A DNA stretch of 19,185 bases from DATARH01 sp035935235 (GCA_035935235.1 DASYXG010000313.1:1-19185); one strand, 5' to 3'; numbered from the stretch's first letter, positions 1-8,166 are shown. Numbers and translations are program-made. The notes: generated by a model not told the origin, from the sequence alone.

Positions 1-194
1 TGAACACCATCATGCGGCGGCAGCGATGCCGACCGCGAAAGGAACCATGACCCCGGCAGCGATGCGATCCAGGGTGTTGACACGTCACCCGCAATTAAGG
101 AACGGACGACAAAACATTGTCTCGCTGTCTCATCGTCAAAAGCCTGGCGGGGCCTCGGGTCGAATGCCCGCGCGACGTTCACTCAGCAGAACCC
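1..194. other. Left edge, no supported gene
   Basis: Short open frames exist on both strands but none has protein-like sequence or a ribosome site. A minus-strand frame reading VMVPFAVGIAAAA to a stop near base 20 is hydrophobic but too short, and is blocked upstream by a TGA. This is downstream of the receiver gene and may hold its transcript end. Confidence 0.4.
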
Positions 195-524
195 TTACCC
201 AATCACCTTCTTCGCCGCCGCGATCAACTCCTTAGCGCGAAAAGGCTTCTGCAGGACCGACCATTCCAGAGGTATTCCGAAAGGATAGGCGGTCACGATC
301 AGTACGGGTATCCCCGCCTCCCTGGCGAGCATGGCGATCCTCAGCCCGTGCCCGTCGGGAAGCCGTCCGTCGGTCACGACAAGATCAAATTTCCCGCGGC
401 CAAGCAGCTCATTGGCCACGATCACGGTTTCGGCGGTTTCGACCTCGTATCCCGCATCGCCGAGCATTTGCTCCATCGTCGACCGAACATCGATGTCGTC
501 CTCGACGAGTAGGAGACGGGACAT
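195..524 (-). CDS. Stand-alone response regulator receiver protein
   Basis: A 109-residue protein made only of a CheY-like receiver (REC) domain, with no output domain. The acidic pocket is seen at E8-D9-D10, the phospho-acceptor aspartate is D52 (in VVTDGRLPDG), the switch threonine is T78 and the conserved lysine is K93 in LQKPF. It lies 98 bp downstream of the hybrid sensor kinase on the same strand, so it probably serves as a phosphorelay shuttle or as a competing phosphate sink for that kinase. Lack of a DNA-binding domain means it must act through protein contact. The ATG at 524 is preceded by a weak GAGG about 12 bases upstream. The receiver assignment is secure; the partner kinase is inferred from position. 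Confidence 0.93.
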   Translation of the reverse strand: MSRLLLVEDDIDVRSTMEQMLGDAGYEVETAETVIVANELLGRGKFDLVVTDGRLPDGHGLRIAMLAREAGIPVLIVTAYPFGIPLEWSVLQKPFRAKELIAAAKKVIG

Positions 525-622
525 GGCCTGGGCCTCGACCTACGATGGCATTGATAAACCCGTCCTGCGTGTTATTGGTTCCATCGGTGGGCTGCCTCCC
601 ATCGACGAGGGCACTACCGCCC

Positions 623-3397
623 TCAGCCTATTAGCGGAAGTCGCTCCCCCAGCCCTTCGATAGCATTCGTGATAGCGGCACTCAGCGCCGCGCGGCGGAA
701 CGGTTTTTCTACAACTTGGAAACCCTCGACGCTGCCCTCTGAGGCGTACCGACTGAACCCCGTGGTCAGGATGACCGGTAGCTTGGGATAGCGCTGACGC
801 AGGCTTCTCGCCAGCTCTAAGCCACTCATGCCGCCTGGCATCACGATATCGGAGAAAACCAGGCCAAACGTGTCATCTGCCTCAAGCGCCGTCAGTGCAT
901 TTACGGCGTTATTCGCTCGCTCGACTCTGTATCCCAGATCCCGAAGCATATCCGTCGTAATCACTGCGACGTCCTCGTCGTCTTCGACCACGAGGATCTT
1001 GAGCGATTGTGCAGCGGCCGGCAGGGGAGCATCTGGCTGCTCCTCCTTGAATGGAGAAACCGTTTGTGCGCGGGGCAGATGAAGTGTGATCGAGGTGCCC
1101 TTTCCAACTTCGCTCGTGAGCTCGGCCATGCCCCCGCTTTGCACGGCAAATCCATAGACTTGAGAAAGGCCAAGGCCTGACCCGGTCTCGACGTCCTTCG
1201 TCGTGAAATAGGGCTCGAAAGCGTGGGCCAGCACTTCCGGCGCCATACCCGTTCCCGTATCGGAAATCGTCAGAGCGACGAAGTCGCCGTTCAATGACGT
1301 GCCTCCGGGCGTGCTCGGTGGAAACGAAACATTTTTCGCTTCGACCCGAAGGCAACCCCCAGCAGGCATAGCGTCCCGAGCGTTTACCCCGATGTTCAAT
1401 AGCGCGAGTTCGAATTCGGCGGAGTCCACCGCCACCGGCCATAATTCGCCCGGCAGGGTGATAACCAGATCGATATCGCCGCGCAGCGACCGGGACAGCA
1501 ATTCCGCGATTTCTCCAGTTCGCTCCCGCAAGTTCATGGGTTCGGGGCGCAGCGTTTGACGGCGCGAGAACGTGAGAAGCTGACGCGTTAGCCGTTGTCC
1601 GCGATCGGCGGCGAGGGCGATGGCATCTGCGCGACGCCGAGTGACATCGTCCGTCGCCCTATCGTGCAGCAGCTCGGCGTTTCCTCGCACGACCGTGATC
1701 AGATTATTGAAATCGTGCGCCACGCCTCCGGTAATCTGGCCGATGGCTTCCATCCGCTGAGCTTGCCGCAGTGCGGCTTCAGCCTGTCGCCGTTCCTCCA
1801 TCTCCGCCGTCAAGCGCTGATTGACCGTTGCAAGCTCCCGCGTTCGTTCGACGACGGTCGTCTCCACGCGTCGTCGATGACCGGTGGCCAGCAGCAGCAA
1901 CGCACCGAGCAGTCCCGTGCTGAACGTGCCAATAACGAGCACCGCCCAGCTTTCAAGGCCGTGATGTGTCGCCAGATAGAGAGCCGTCGGTACTGTATTG
2001 AGTTGGTACTGTCTGCCTCCCACGGCAAAGATTTGCGTGCTCAACGGCGAAGCGGAATCGGCGCCGAAGCCGTCATAGAGCGTGACGCCTCCCTCAATAT
2101 CGATTAGGCGGGCATCGAGTGTGGGCGCCGCGCCGGTGAGCAGGGCGCTCATCAGCGGGCCCATTTTGAGGACCACCAGAACAAGGCTCGGTCTGGCGCT
2201 ATTCGGCACGGCCCTGGCGAGCAATACGCCGTTTTGCCGAGTCTGATCCTGCACGAGCCGGATCGGCGCGCTGGCAGTGGCGGCAGGAGCCCCGATAGCC
2301 GCTTGAACCGCCGCCCTGCGAGCGGACTCGGAGAACAGGTCGAACCCGACCGCCCTCTGGTTTCCCTCAAGAGGGGCGACGTAAGTCACTGGAAAAAACT
2401 GGTCGCGGTCTTCGGCGCGGATGAGCCGGCCGGCGGCGTCGAGTTGCCGAATTTCGAATTGCGGGGAGCCTGCTTGTTGCGCCGCCTCGAAGGCGTCGCG
2501 CTCTTCCGCGGTGACCCTTGGCGCCCACTCGACGGCCTGGACCGTCGGAAACCGCTTCAACAACCCTTCGACGAGGTTCTGGAAATCGGCTTGTGAGGGC
2601 ATCGGAGGCCGACCCAGCGACCGCGCCAGCTGGTCGAGAAACATCCCTTGTTCTTCCAACGCGTTATGGACTTTGTCCGCGACCTGCTGAGAGGTAAGGC
2701 GGAACTCGAGGAGCGAGGCGTCGTGCTCCCATTGGCTGACGCGCATAAAAATCGCAACGAACAGCGCAAAGAACAGCAGAATCGGGACGGCCACAGGATA
2801 GAGACGGGACCGCCACAACGCACGCGGCTCGCCGGCGACCACGAGCATCAGCGGGAGTACCAACACCACGCCCAGCGTGTCGCCGATCCACCAGCTGATC
2901 CAGCTGGTCGACAAATCCAGTGTTTTGACAACACCGAGCGCCCATAGGCCGCTTAATGCCAGCGTCGCGCTGACGAGGCAGCACACCGGCGACAGCAGCA
3001 CGAACCGCCGCAAGTCGCTACTATTGTCGAGAGGGGCCGGGTAATCGATCGCGCGTCGCAGCACCCAGCCGGTGATCCCGGCTTGAATGGTCGAGGCGGC
3101 CGCGATGTCAATCGCCGCGAGTAGCCCGAGCGTCGTAAAGCCGTGGTTGACCGAATATCCTACCGAGAGGTTGAGCAGGAGCGAGCCGATAAAAGTCCAG
3201 GGCAACGTCATCCGGCCGATGATCAACGCTGCCGCCGCGGAAATCCCGGCTGGCGGAAATATCGCGGACGCGTACCCGGGTGGGACCGCCAATTGCAGGC
3301 CAAGCCATCCGGTAATGACGTAAGCAACCGCGAGCGACAGACCGACCCGGAGGCTCGCGAGCGCCTTTATCTCATGCTGCATTCGCTCAACGGCCAT
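623..3397 (-). CDS. Membrane-bound hybrid sensor histidine kinase (MASE1-CHASE-HisKA-HATPase-REC)
   Basis: A sensor kinase of about 924 residues. Order of parts: a MASE1-like multi-helix membrane region (about 13-220, with the FPPAGISAAAAL stretch typical of MASE1); a periplasmic CHASE-like sensing domain (about 225-475, containing VEWAPRV and GFDLFSES) closed by a transmembrane helix; a short coiled coil; HisKA with phospho-acceptor H561 in GGVAHDFNNLITVV; HATPase with N box NIGVNARDAM, G1 DTGTGM and G2 GSGLGLS; and a C-terminal receiver with D850 and KPF. It should autophosphorylate and pass phosphate to its own receiver and to the neighbouring single-domain regulator. The open frame reaches back to 3493, but the N-terminal 32 residues there look like untranslated sequence, so I start at the ATG at 3397; an ATG at 3382 is also possible. 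Ligand unknown. Confidence 0.9.
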   Translation of the reverse strand: MAVERMQHEIKALASLRVGLSLAVAYVITGWLGLQLAVPPGYASAIFPPAGISAAAALIIGRMTLPWTFIGSLLLNLSVGYSVNHGFTTLGLLAAIDIAAASTIQAGITGWVLRRAIDYPAPLDNSSDLRRFVLLSPVCCLVSATLALSGLWALGVVKTLDLSTSWISWWIGDTLGVVLVLPLMLVVAGEPRALWRSRLYPVAVPILLFFALFVAIFMRVSQWEHDASLLEFRLTSQQVADKVHNALEEQGMFLDQLARSLGRPPMPSQADFQNLVEGLLKRFPTVQAVEWAPRVTAEERDAFEAAQQAGSPQFEIRQLDAAGRLIRAEDRDQFFPVTYVAPLEGNQRAVGFDLFSESARRAAVQAAIGAPAATASAPIRLVQDQTRQNGVLLARAVPNSARPSLVLVVLKMGPLMSALLTGAAPTLDARLIDIEGGVTLYDGFGADSASPLSTQIFAVGGRQYQLNTVPTALYLATHHGLESWAVLVIGTFSTGLLGALLLLATGHRRRVETTVVERTRELATVNQRLTAEMEERRQAEAALRQAQRMEAIGQITGGVAHDFNNLITVVRGNAELLHDRATDDVTRRRADAIALAADRGQRLTRQLLTFSRRQTLRPEPMNLRERTGEIAELLSRSLRGDIDLVITLPGELWPVAVDSAEFELALLNIGVNARDAMPAGGCLRVEAKNVSFPPSTPGGTSLNGDFVALTISDTGTGMAPEVLAHAFEPYFTTKDVETGSGLGLSQVYGFAVQSGGMAELTSEVGKGTSITLHLPRAQTVSPFKEEQPDAPLPAAAQSLKILVVEDDEDVAVITTDMLRDLGYRVERANNAVNALTALEADDTFGLVFSDIVMPGGMSGLELARSLRQRYPKLPVILTTGFSRYASEGSVEGFQVVEKPFRRAALSAAITNAIEGLGERLPLIG

Positions 3398-3515
3398 CGG
3401 CGGCTGACCCCGCCGCAAGTTGACCAAAAAAGGAAATATTAGGCGCTGGTCGCTCAACCAACAAGAGGACGCACCAGCCGGTCGTGCGAACAAAACCCTA
3501 GCGGCTTCGCTGCGC

Positions 3516-4334
3516 TTACTCCTCTTCCCCCGTGTCGGCGCTCTCGTGCCAGCGGCGCAGGATCAGGCGCGACAGCTGGTCGAGCGCCAGGTAGATGATG
3601 ACGCCGGTCAGCGACAGGAGGATCAACGCAGCGAAGAGGCGCGCGGTCAGCAGCCGGTATTGCGCTTCGAGGATGCGGTAGGCGAGACCGGTCTCGGCGC
3701 CGCCGGTGCCGGCGACAAACTCGGCCGCGACCGCGCCAATCAGCGCCAGCCCGCCGCTGATCCTGACGCCCGTGAGGAAATAGGGCAGCGCGGTCGGCAT
3801 GCGCAGCAGCCATAGCGTCTGCCAGCGGGTCGCGCCGTAAAGCCGAAACAGCGCCACGAGGTTGCGGTCGGCGCTGTTGAGCCCGGCGGTGGTGTTGGCG
3901 ACGATCGGGAAAAAGGCGACGATCCAGGCGCAGACGAGCAGCGCGATCATCGGGTGATCGTCGCTGCCGAGCGCCTTGCTCGCCACGTGAACCCAGATGA
4001 TGAGCAGCGGCGCGATGGCGATCAGCGGCGTCACCTGCAGGATGACGACGTAGGGAAAGAAGCTGATCTCTATGAGCCGCGACAGCGAGAAGAGGATCGC
4101 GATGAGCCCGCCGATCAGCACCGCCGCGGCCAGCGCCAGAAGCGTCACCCCCAAAGTGAACCATAACGAGCCCAAGAGGCTGGGCCCGTCGGTCCACAGG
4201 CTTTCGGCGACCTCGATCGGGGTCGGCAGCACATAGGGCTTCATGGCGAAAAACCACACGATCAACGCCCACAGCGCGACAAAGAGCACGCCGACCACCA
4301 GAGGGCCGATGACGCGAACCGCCAGACGGTTCAT
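3516..4334 (-). CDS. ABC transporter permease, NitT/TauT type
   Basis: A 272-residue inner-membrane permease of the BPD_transp_1 (SsuC/TauC-like) family with about six hydrophobic helices. The coupling-helix (EAA-type) loop is seen as LFRLYGATRWQTLWLLRMPTALPYF, which docks onto the ATPase. The usual family length is 250-280 residues. The ATG at 4334 overlaps the TGA of the ATPase gene as ATGA, indicating translational coupling. The reading frame runs open far upstream (to about 4979), but that part is the shadow of the ATPase gene. The acidic tail (residues after RRWHES) is hydrophilic and cytoplasmic. The substrate class is set by the binding protein and is not clear from the permease. Confidence 0.92.
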   Translation of the reverse strand: MNRLAVRVIGPLVVGVLFVALWALIVWFFAMKPYVLPTPIEVAESLWTDGPSLLGSLWFTLGVTLLALAAAVLIGGLIAILFSLSRLIEISFFPYVVILQVTPLIAIAPLLIIWVHVASKALGSDDHPMIALLVCAWIVAFFPIVANTTAGLNSADRNLVALFRLYGATRWQTLWLLRMPTALPYFLTGVRISGGLALIGAVAAEFVAGTGGAETGLAYRILEAQYRLLTARLFAALILLSLTGVIIYLALDQLSRLILRRWHESADTGEEE

Positions 4335-5134
4335 GGCGCCGCAATGGCCTGGCCGAGCGCGGCCGAGACCCTGTCGCACATCGCCACGTATTCGGGCGTG
4401 GACCGCGTCGCGCGGTTGCGCTGCTGAGGCAAATCGACCGCGAGATCGGCGCTGACCCGGCCGGGACGCGCGGTCATCACCGCGATCCGGGTCGACAGAT
4501 AGACCGATTCGAAGACGCTGTGGGTGACGAAGAGGATGGTCGGCCGCCGCTCCTCCCACAGCCGCAGCAGATCGTCGTTGAGGGCATGCCGGGTGATCTC
4601 GTCGAGCGCGGCGAAGGGCTCGTCGAGCAGCAGGAGCTCGGGGTCGGTGACGAGGCCGCGGGCGATCGAGACCCGCATCCGCATCCCGCCCGAGAGCTCG
4701 CGCGGATAGGCGCGCTCGAACCCGGCGAGCCCGACCGCGCGGATCGCCGCGGCGGCACGGTCCCGCTCGCGCGAGCCCAGCCGCCCGCCGATGCGGAACG
4801 GCAACAGCACGTTGTTGGTCACCGTGCTCCACGGCATCAGGGTCGGGTCCTGAAAGACAAAGCCGATGCCGCCGGAAGCGACCCGGCGGCCGCTCTGCCC
4901 GCCCATCGACAGCTGGCACGTGCCGCCGGTCGGTGGAACAAGCCCGGCGACGATGCGCAACAAGGTGCTCTTGCCGCATCCCGAGGGGCCGAGCAGGCTG
5001 AGGAACTCGCCGCGCTTGACGGTGAGGTCAACGCCGGCCAGCGCCTCGAGGCCGTTCGCGAAGCGCTTCCGCACCCCCCGCAAATCGACAATCGGCAGCG
5101 GCGAGGTGTCCGCCGCAGGGCCCGCCGCCGGCAC
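4331..5134 (-). CDS. ABC transporter ATP-binding protein, NitT/TauT type
   Basis: A 267-residue ATPase subunit of an importer (SsuB/TauB-like). Visible motifs: Walker A GPSGCGKST (49-57), Q-loop Q95 in FVFQDPTLMPW, signature LSGGM (148-152) followed by RMRVSIARGL, Walker B LLLLDE (167-172), D-loop and H-loop H205 in VTHS. The PWSTV sequence after the Q-loop is typical of nitrate/sulfonate/taurine-class ATPases. It sits 14 bp after the binding-protein stop and overlaps the permease start by 4 bp, so the three form one operon. The start is a GTG with a weak GGGTCGG ribosome site; a shorter start a few codons inside is possible because the first 12 residues are low-complexity. Confidence 0.93.
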   Translation of the reverse strand: MPAAGPAADTSPLPIVDLRGVRKRFANGLEALAGVDLTVKRGEFLSLLGPSGCGKSTLLRIVAGLVPPTGGTCQLSMGGQSGRRVASGGIGFVFQDPTLMPWSTVTNNVLLPFRIGGRLGSRERDRAAAAIRAVGLAGFERAYPRELSGGMRMRVSIARGLVTDPELLLLDEPFAALDEITRHALNDDLLRLWEERRPTILFVTHSVFESVYLSTRIAVMTARPGRVSADLAVDLPQQRNRATRSTPEYVAMCDRVSAALGQAIAAP

Positions 5135-5148
5135 CCGACCCGCTGTAT

Positions 5149-6165
5149 TCAGGGCTTCATCCCGACGCGCTTGTCGACGAATTGTAGCGTGTAGGCCTTC
5201 TTGTAATCCATGCCGGCCGGGTAGAGCCCGGCCTTCGACATCGTGTCGTAGAAATCCTGCCAGCGCGCGTCGCTCATCGCGCCGATGCCGTCTTTCTTGG
5301 CGTCGCCGCTATCGACGATGCCGTATTCCTTGATCTTGGCGACGCCGTAGGCGATCAGGGCGTCGTTCATCTCGGGATTGTCTTTCTTGATCAGCGCATT
5401 GCCCGGCGTCGGATCGCCGTAGAGATAGGAATACCAACCCTCGATGCTGGCATTGACGAAGCGCTGCACCAGATCGGGCTTTTCCTGGGCGAATTTGAGC
5501 GAGGTCTGGATCACCGAACCGTAACTGGCGTAGCCGGCATCGGCGATCAGCAGCACTACCGGCTTCACCCCGGCCTGTTCGATGGTGTAGGGCTCGCTCG
5601 ACAGATAGCCCTGCTGCACCGCCTTGGGGTCGGCCAGGAACGGCGCGACGCTGAAATTGTAGGGGCGGATCTGGTCGTCGGTGTAACCGAATTTCTGCTT
5701 GAGAAAGAGCCAGCTGCCGGTGCGGGTATCGCCGCTGATCATGATCGGCTTGCCCTTGAGCGCGGCGAAGCTGTCATTGCCCTCGTTCGGATGGGCGATC
5801 AGGACAGACGGGTCCTTCTGGAAGATCGCCGCCACCGCGACCATCGGAATGTTCTGCTGGGCGAAATTCAACGGCGCGAACGAATTCGAGGCGAGGTTGA
5901 AGTCAAGCACCCCGGCGGCGAGGAGCTGGGCGTGGTTCACCTGCGGCCCGCCCTGACGCAAGGTTACGTCGAGCCCGTATTTCTTGTAGATGCCGGTGGC
6001 GATCGCCTGATAGTAGCCGCCGTGCTCGGCCTCGGCCTTCCAATCGGTGCCAAAGCTGACGCTCTCGGCCCGCGCCACGCCGCACGCGGCCAAGACGGCA
6101 AGCAAGGCGGCGAGAACGCAACGCAACATTCGCGGCCACCCGGTGTTCATACTGGTGCGATCCAT
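5149..6165 (-). CDS. ABC transporter substrate-binding protein, NMT1/ThiY-SsuA-like
   Basis: A 338-residue periplasmic binding protein of the NMT1/THI5-like class. A basic N-terminus and hydrophobic core (MLRCVLAALLAVLAACGVARA) form an export signal with likely cleavage after ARA; an LAAC stretch at C28 also makes a lipoprotein possible. The mature start, FGTDWKAEAEHGGYYQAIATG, then KYGLDV and a GxxQVNHAQLLAAGVLDF segment match the class that binds small anions, pyrimidine thiamine precursors or riboflavin. The CCCFC motif of yeast THI5/NMT1 is absent and there is no TPP riboswitch upstream, so thiamine precursor uptake is not supported. First gene of the importer operon, divergent from the stress-protein gene across about 145 bp. 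Start ATG 6165 has GGGGG about 9 bases upstream; ATG at 6150 is the alternative. Confidence 0.9.
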   Translation of the reverse strand: MDRTSMNTGWPRMLRCVLAALLAVLAACGVARAESVSFGTDWKAEAEHGGYYQAIATGIYKKYGLDVTLRQGGPQVNHAQLLAAGVLDFNLASNSFAPLNFAQQNIPMVAVAAIFQKDPSVLIAHPNEGNDSFAALKGKPIMISGDTRTGSWLFLKQKFGYTDDQIRPYNFSVAPFLADPKAVQQGYLSSEPYTIEQAGVKPVVLLIADAGYASYGSVIQTSLKFAQEKPDLVQRFVNASIEGWYSYLYGDPTPGNALIKKDNPEMNDALIAYGVAKIKEYGIVDSGDAKKDGIGAMSDARWQDFYDTMSKAGLYPAGMDYKKAYTLQFVDKRVGMKP

Positions 6166-6265
6166 CGGCGAATACCCCCGCCGCCACTGTAATCGGCGGT
6201 TATGCGCCGGTCTACCGGGCGCGCTCGCCCGAGGCGCGTCCCTGGTGTATGATCGCGAAAACCGT

Positions 6266-6291
6266 GCCCGCCGCCGGCACGTGTGGCGGGC
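6266..6291 (+). other. Inverted repeat in the leader of the universal stress protein gene
   Basis: GCCCGCC (6266-6272) and GGCGGGC (6285-6291) are perfect 7-base arms around a 12-base loop, about 20 bases upstream of the stress-protein start and within the divergent gap to the importer operon. It could form an RNA hairpin near the ribosome site or mark an operator. The base composition is very GC-rich, so chance is a real possibility. Confidence 0.35.
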
Positions 6292-6311
6292 CGCATGAGC
6301 GGGGGTGGATG

Positions 6312-7166
6312 ATGAAGAATCTGCTGGCCGTGATCGGCGATGGCAATGCCGGCCCGGTGCTCGAAGCCTCCTTGCAGGTCGCCCGGCGTTTCAACAGCCA
6401 CATCGTCGGGCTGCACAGCCTGACCACCGAATACGCTGTGGTGTTCGGCGGCGAGATGGGGTTCTCCATCTCGTCCGAGGTCGATCGCACCCTCGAGCGC
6501 GAGGGGCACGAACGCCGTGACCAGGCGCGCCGCCTGTTCCGCGAGTTCATGACCGCGCATGACGTGCCGCTCGGGCCGATCCCGGCCGGGCATAGCGGGC
6601 CCAGCGCCTCGTGGCGCGAGGAGGACGGTCGGCAGAACGCGGTGGTCGGCATGATCGGGCGGGTCTTTGACCTGATCCTCGTCGAGCAACCCGAGAAGCT
6701 GGCTTCGATCGCCGAGGCGACGCTCGAGGACGCACTGTTCGAGAGCGGCCGTCCGGTGATGATGGTGCCCAAGACGCCGCCGGCGGCGATGGGCAATATC
6801 GTCGCCGTCGCCTGGAACGGCAGCACCGAGACGGCGCTGACCGTGGCGCTCGGCATGCCGTTCCTCAAACAGGCGAAGGAAGTCGTCATCGTCGCGGTCG
6901 GGCCGCAACACATGCCCGAGCCGGGACCGACCGGCGACGAGCTCGCGCGAACCCTCGAGCGGCATGGGATGAAGGTCAGCCTGCGCACCGCCTTTGGCCG
7001 GCAGAAGCCGCAGGGCGAGTCGTTTCTCGGCGAGGCGATGGCGGCGGGCGCCGATCTGATGCTCAAAGGCGCCTATACGCAAAGCCGCATCCGCCAGATG
7101 ATCTTCGGCGGCGCGACCCGCCATATCATCATGGAATCGACGATCCCGGTGGTGATGTCGCGCTGA
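6312..7166 (+). CDS. Universal stress protein, two tandem UspA domains
   Basis: About 284 residues, the length of tandem Usp proteins. The first UspA domain begins with MKNLLAVIGDG and runs to about 150 with a degenerate end; the second begins at GNIVAVAWNGSTETALTVAL and ends with LMLKGAYTQSRIRQMIFGGATRHIIMESTIPVVMSR, the C-terminal nucleotide-site motif of the family (usual form GxYGHSRxRExxFGGxTRH; here the glycine after the tyrosine is a threonine). Such cytoplasmic proteins help survival in stress or stasis. Two adjacent ATGs (6309 and 6312) follow GGGGGTGG; the second has better spacing. The open frame extends to 6249, but those residues are not Usp-like. The secreted-protein gene follows after 17 bp, probably cotranscribed. 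Confidence 0.92.
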   Translation: MKNLLAVIGDGNAGPVLEASLQVARRFNSHIVGLHSLTTEYAVVFGGEMGFSISSEVDRTLEREGHERRDQARRLFREFMTAHDVPLGPIPAGHSGPSASWREEDGRQNAVVGMIGRVFDLILVEQPEKLASIAEATLEDALFESGRPVMMVPKTPPAAMGNIVAVAWNGSTETALTVALGMPFLKQAKEVVIVAVGPQHMPEPGPTGDELARTLERHGMKVSLRTAFGRQKPQGESFLGEAMAAGADLMLKGAYTQSRIRQMIFGGATRHIIMESTIPVVMSR

Positions 7167-7183
7167 ACCCCAAGGAGCCAAGA

Positions 7184-7618
7184 ATGCTTGTTAGCCCGCT
7201 GCGCCGCGGCGCATTGCTCTGCGCCGCGCTGTGCCTCCTGACGATGCCCGCGCTGGCGCAGATGCCGCCCGGGGCCGCCTGCTATTGCCTCAAGCAGGCG
7301 GTCGACAGCAGCAATGCCGACATGACGGCCAAAAACGCGGCGCTCGCCGACGCGCGCGCGGCCCTGGACCAACTCGACCAGCAGCTCGCCGGCCTGCGCG
7401 CCCATGTTGACGTCAACAACCCGCAGGCGGTAGCGCAGTTCAAGCAGCTGTTGGAGCAGCGCGACGCCGCGGCGAAGCGCGCCGGCGGCGAAGCGTTGAC
7501 CGAGGCCCAGGCAGCCTCAAATCGCTACAACGACGCGGTCGCCGCCTACAACGCGCAATGCGCCGGGCAACCCTTGCCGCCACCGCCATCGGCACCGTTC
7601 AGCTGCCCGATGCGCTAG
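7184..7618 (+). CDS. Secreted helical hypothetical protein
   Basis: 144 residues, not recognised. A clear signal peptide (MLVSPLRRGALLCAALCLLTMPALA, cut before QMPPG) sends it to the periplasm. The mature protein has a CYC pair near its start, a long alanine/glutamine-rich helical segment (about 42-120) with coiled-coil character, a further cysteine in YNAQC, a proline run PLPPPPS and a final cysteine in SCPMR, so disulfides are possible. A strong AAGGAG site lies 8 bases before ATG 7184. It follows the universal stress gene by 17 bp. Its stop codon TAG shares the CTAG at 7615-7618 with the stop of convergent hisI. Function unknown. Confidence 0.85.
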   Translation: MLVSPLRRGALLCAALCLLTMPALAQMPPGAACYCLKQAVDSSNADMTAKNAALADARAALDQLDQQLAGLRAHVDVNNPQAVAQFKQLLEQRDAAAKRAGGEALTEAQAASNRYNDAVAAYNAQCAGQPLPPPPSAPFSCPMR

Positions 7619-8019
7619 GTCTGGGGTTCCTTGTACAGCTCCTCCGGCGCGACCAGCGGCCGGGCGATCTCGACCCAGGCGCCGTCGCGCCAGGCGCGGA
7701 AGAAGCAATTGCGCCGCCCGGTATGACAGGCGACACCGAGCTGGTCGACGAGCAACAGCACGGTGTCGCCGTCGCAATCGAGGCGCAGCTCCTTGAGGGC
7801 CTGGACCTGGCCGGAACTCTCGCCCTTGCGCCACAGCGCTTGGCGCGAGCGCGACCAGTAGCAGGCGCGACCCTCTTCGAGGCTGATCCGCACCGACTCA
7901 CGGTTCATCCAGGCGACCATCAGCACCTCGCCGGTGTCGTGCTGCTGTGCGATCGCCGGGACGAGGCCATCGGCATCGAACTTGATCTGGTCGAGCGCAC
8001 GGTCGATCGCGTCGGGCAC
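7615..8019 (-). CDS. hisI: Phosphoribosyl-AMP cyclohydrolase
   Basis: Opens the purine ring of phosphoribosyl-AMP, the third step of histidine synthesis, in the cytoplasm. Family marks: FDADGLVPAIAQQ, MVAWMN, ACYWSRSRQALWRKGESSG, the metal site DCDGD (81-85) and zinc cysteines C82, C98 (ACHTG) and C105 (NCFF). At 134 residues it is a single-domain HisI without the HisE pyrophosphatase. I chose the GTG at 8019 because AGGAG lies 7 bases upstream and the length fits the family; the open frame goes on to 8166, but its extra 49 residues are not HisI-like. It is not in a his operon here, which is common in alphaproteobacteria. It converges on the secreted-protein gene with a 4-bp overlap. Confidence 0.95.
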   Translation of the reverse strand: MPDAIDRALDQIKFDADGLVPAIAQQHDTGEVLMVAWMNRESVRISLEEGRACYWSRSRQALWRKGESSGQVQALKELRLDCDGDTVLLLVDQLGVACHTGRRNCFFRAWRDGAWVEIARPLVAPEELYKEPQT

Positions 8020-8031
8020 GGGTCCGCTCCT

Positions 8032-8166
8032 AGCTCTGCCAGCGCAGCGTACGCGCCTTGACCGGGTTTTCGAAGGCCGGCCCTCGGCGCGGCGGCGCTG
8101 GTACTCCCGCTTCAACTGAAGATACCAGCGTGCCTGCGTGTCGGCATCGTCAATCAGCGACAGCAC
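8032..8166 (-). pseudogene. Possible frameshifted small gene or gene tail upstream of hisI
   Basis: On the minus strand, the frame just upstream of hisI reads like ordinary protein (LSLIDDADTQARWYLQLK then REYQRRRAEG). After about base 8085 the natural-looking sequence switches to another frame, reading PAFENPVKARTLRWQS and ending in a TAG at about 8030-8032 that overlaps the hisI ribosome site. This is how a small upstream gene coupled to hisI would end. Joined, the two pieces make a protein of about 47 residues. It could be a decayed gene, a sequencing error or coincidence. I do not recognise the family. Confidence 0.3.

Noticed and set aside
3398..3515. Intrinsic terminator after the importer operon
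   Set aside because: Only a 4-base stem (AGCG/CGCT) and a short TTTT can be drawn; too weak to call.
4335..4979. Upstream extension of the permease frame
   Set aside because: Arginine/proline-rich shadow of the ATPase gene; the membrane-protein sequence starts exactly at the ATG in the ATGA overlap.
6166..6308. TPP riboswitch before the NMT1-class binding protein
   Set aside because: The conserved CTGAGA and ACCTGAT-type elements are not found on either strand.
6147..7181. Long minus-strand open frame (344 residues) opposite the universal stress gene
   Set aside because: Rich in R, H, D and G with no fold-like pattern; it mirrors the strongly supported Usp reading frame and has no ribosome site.
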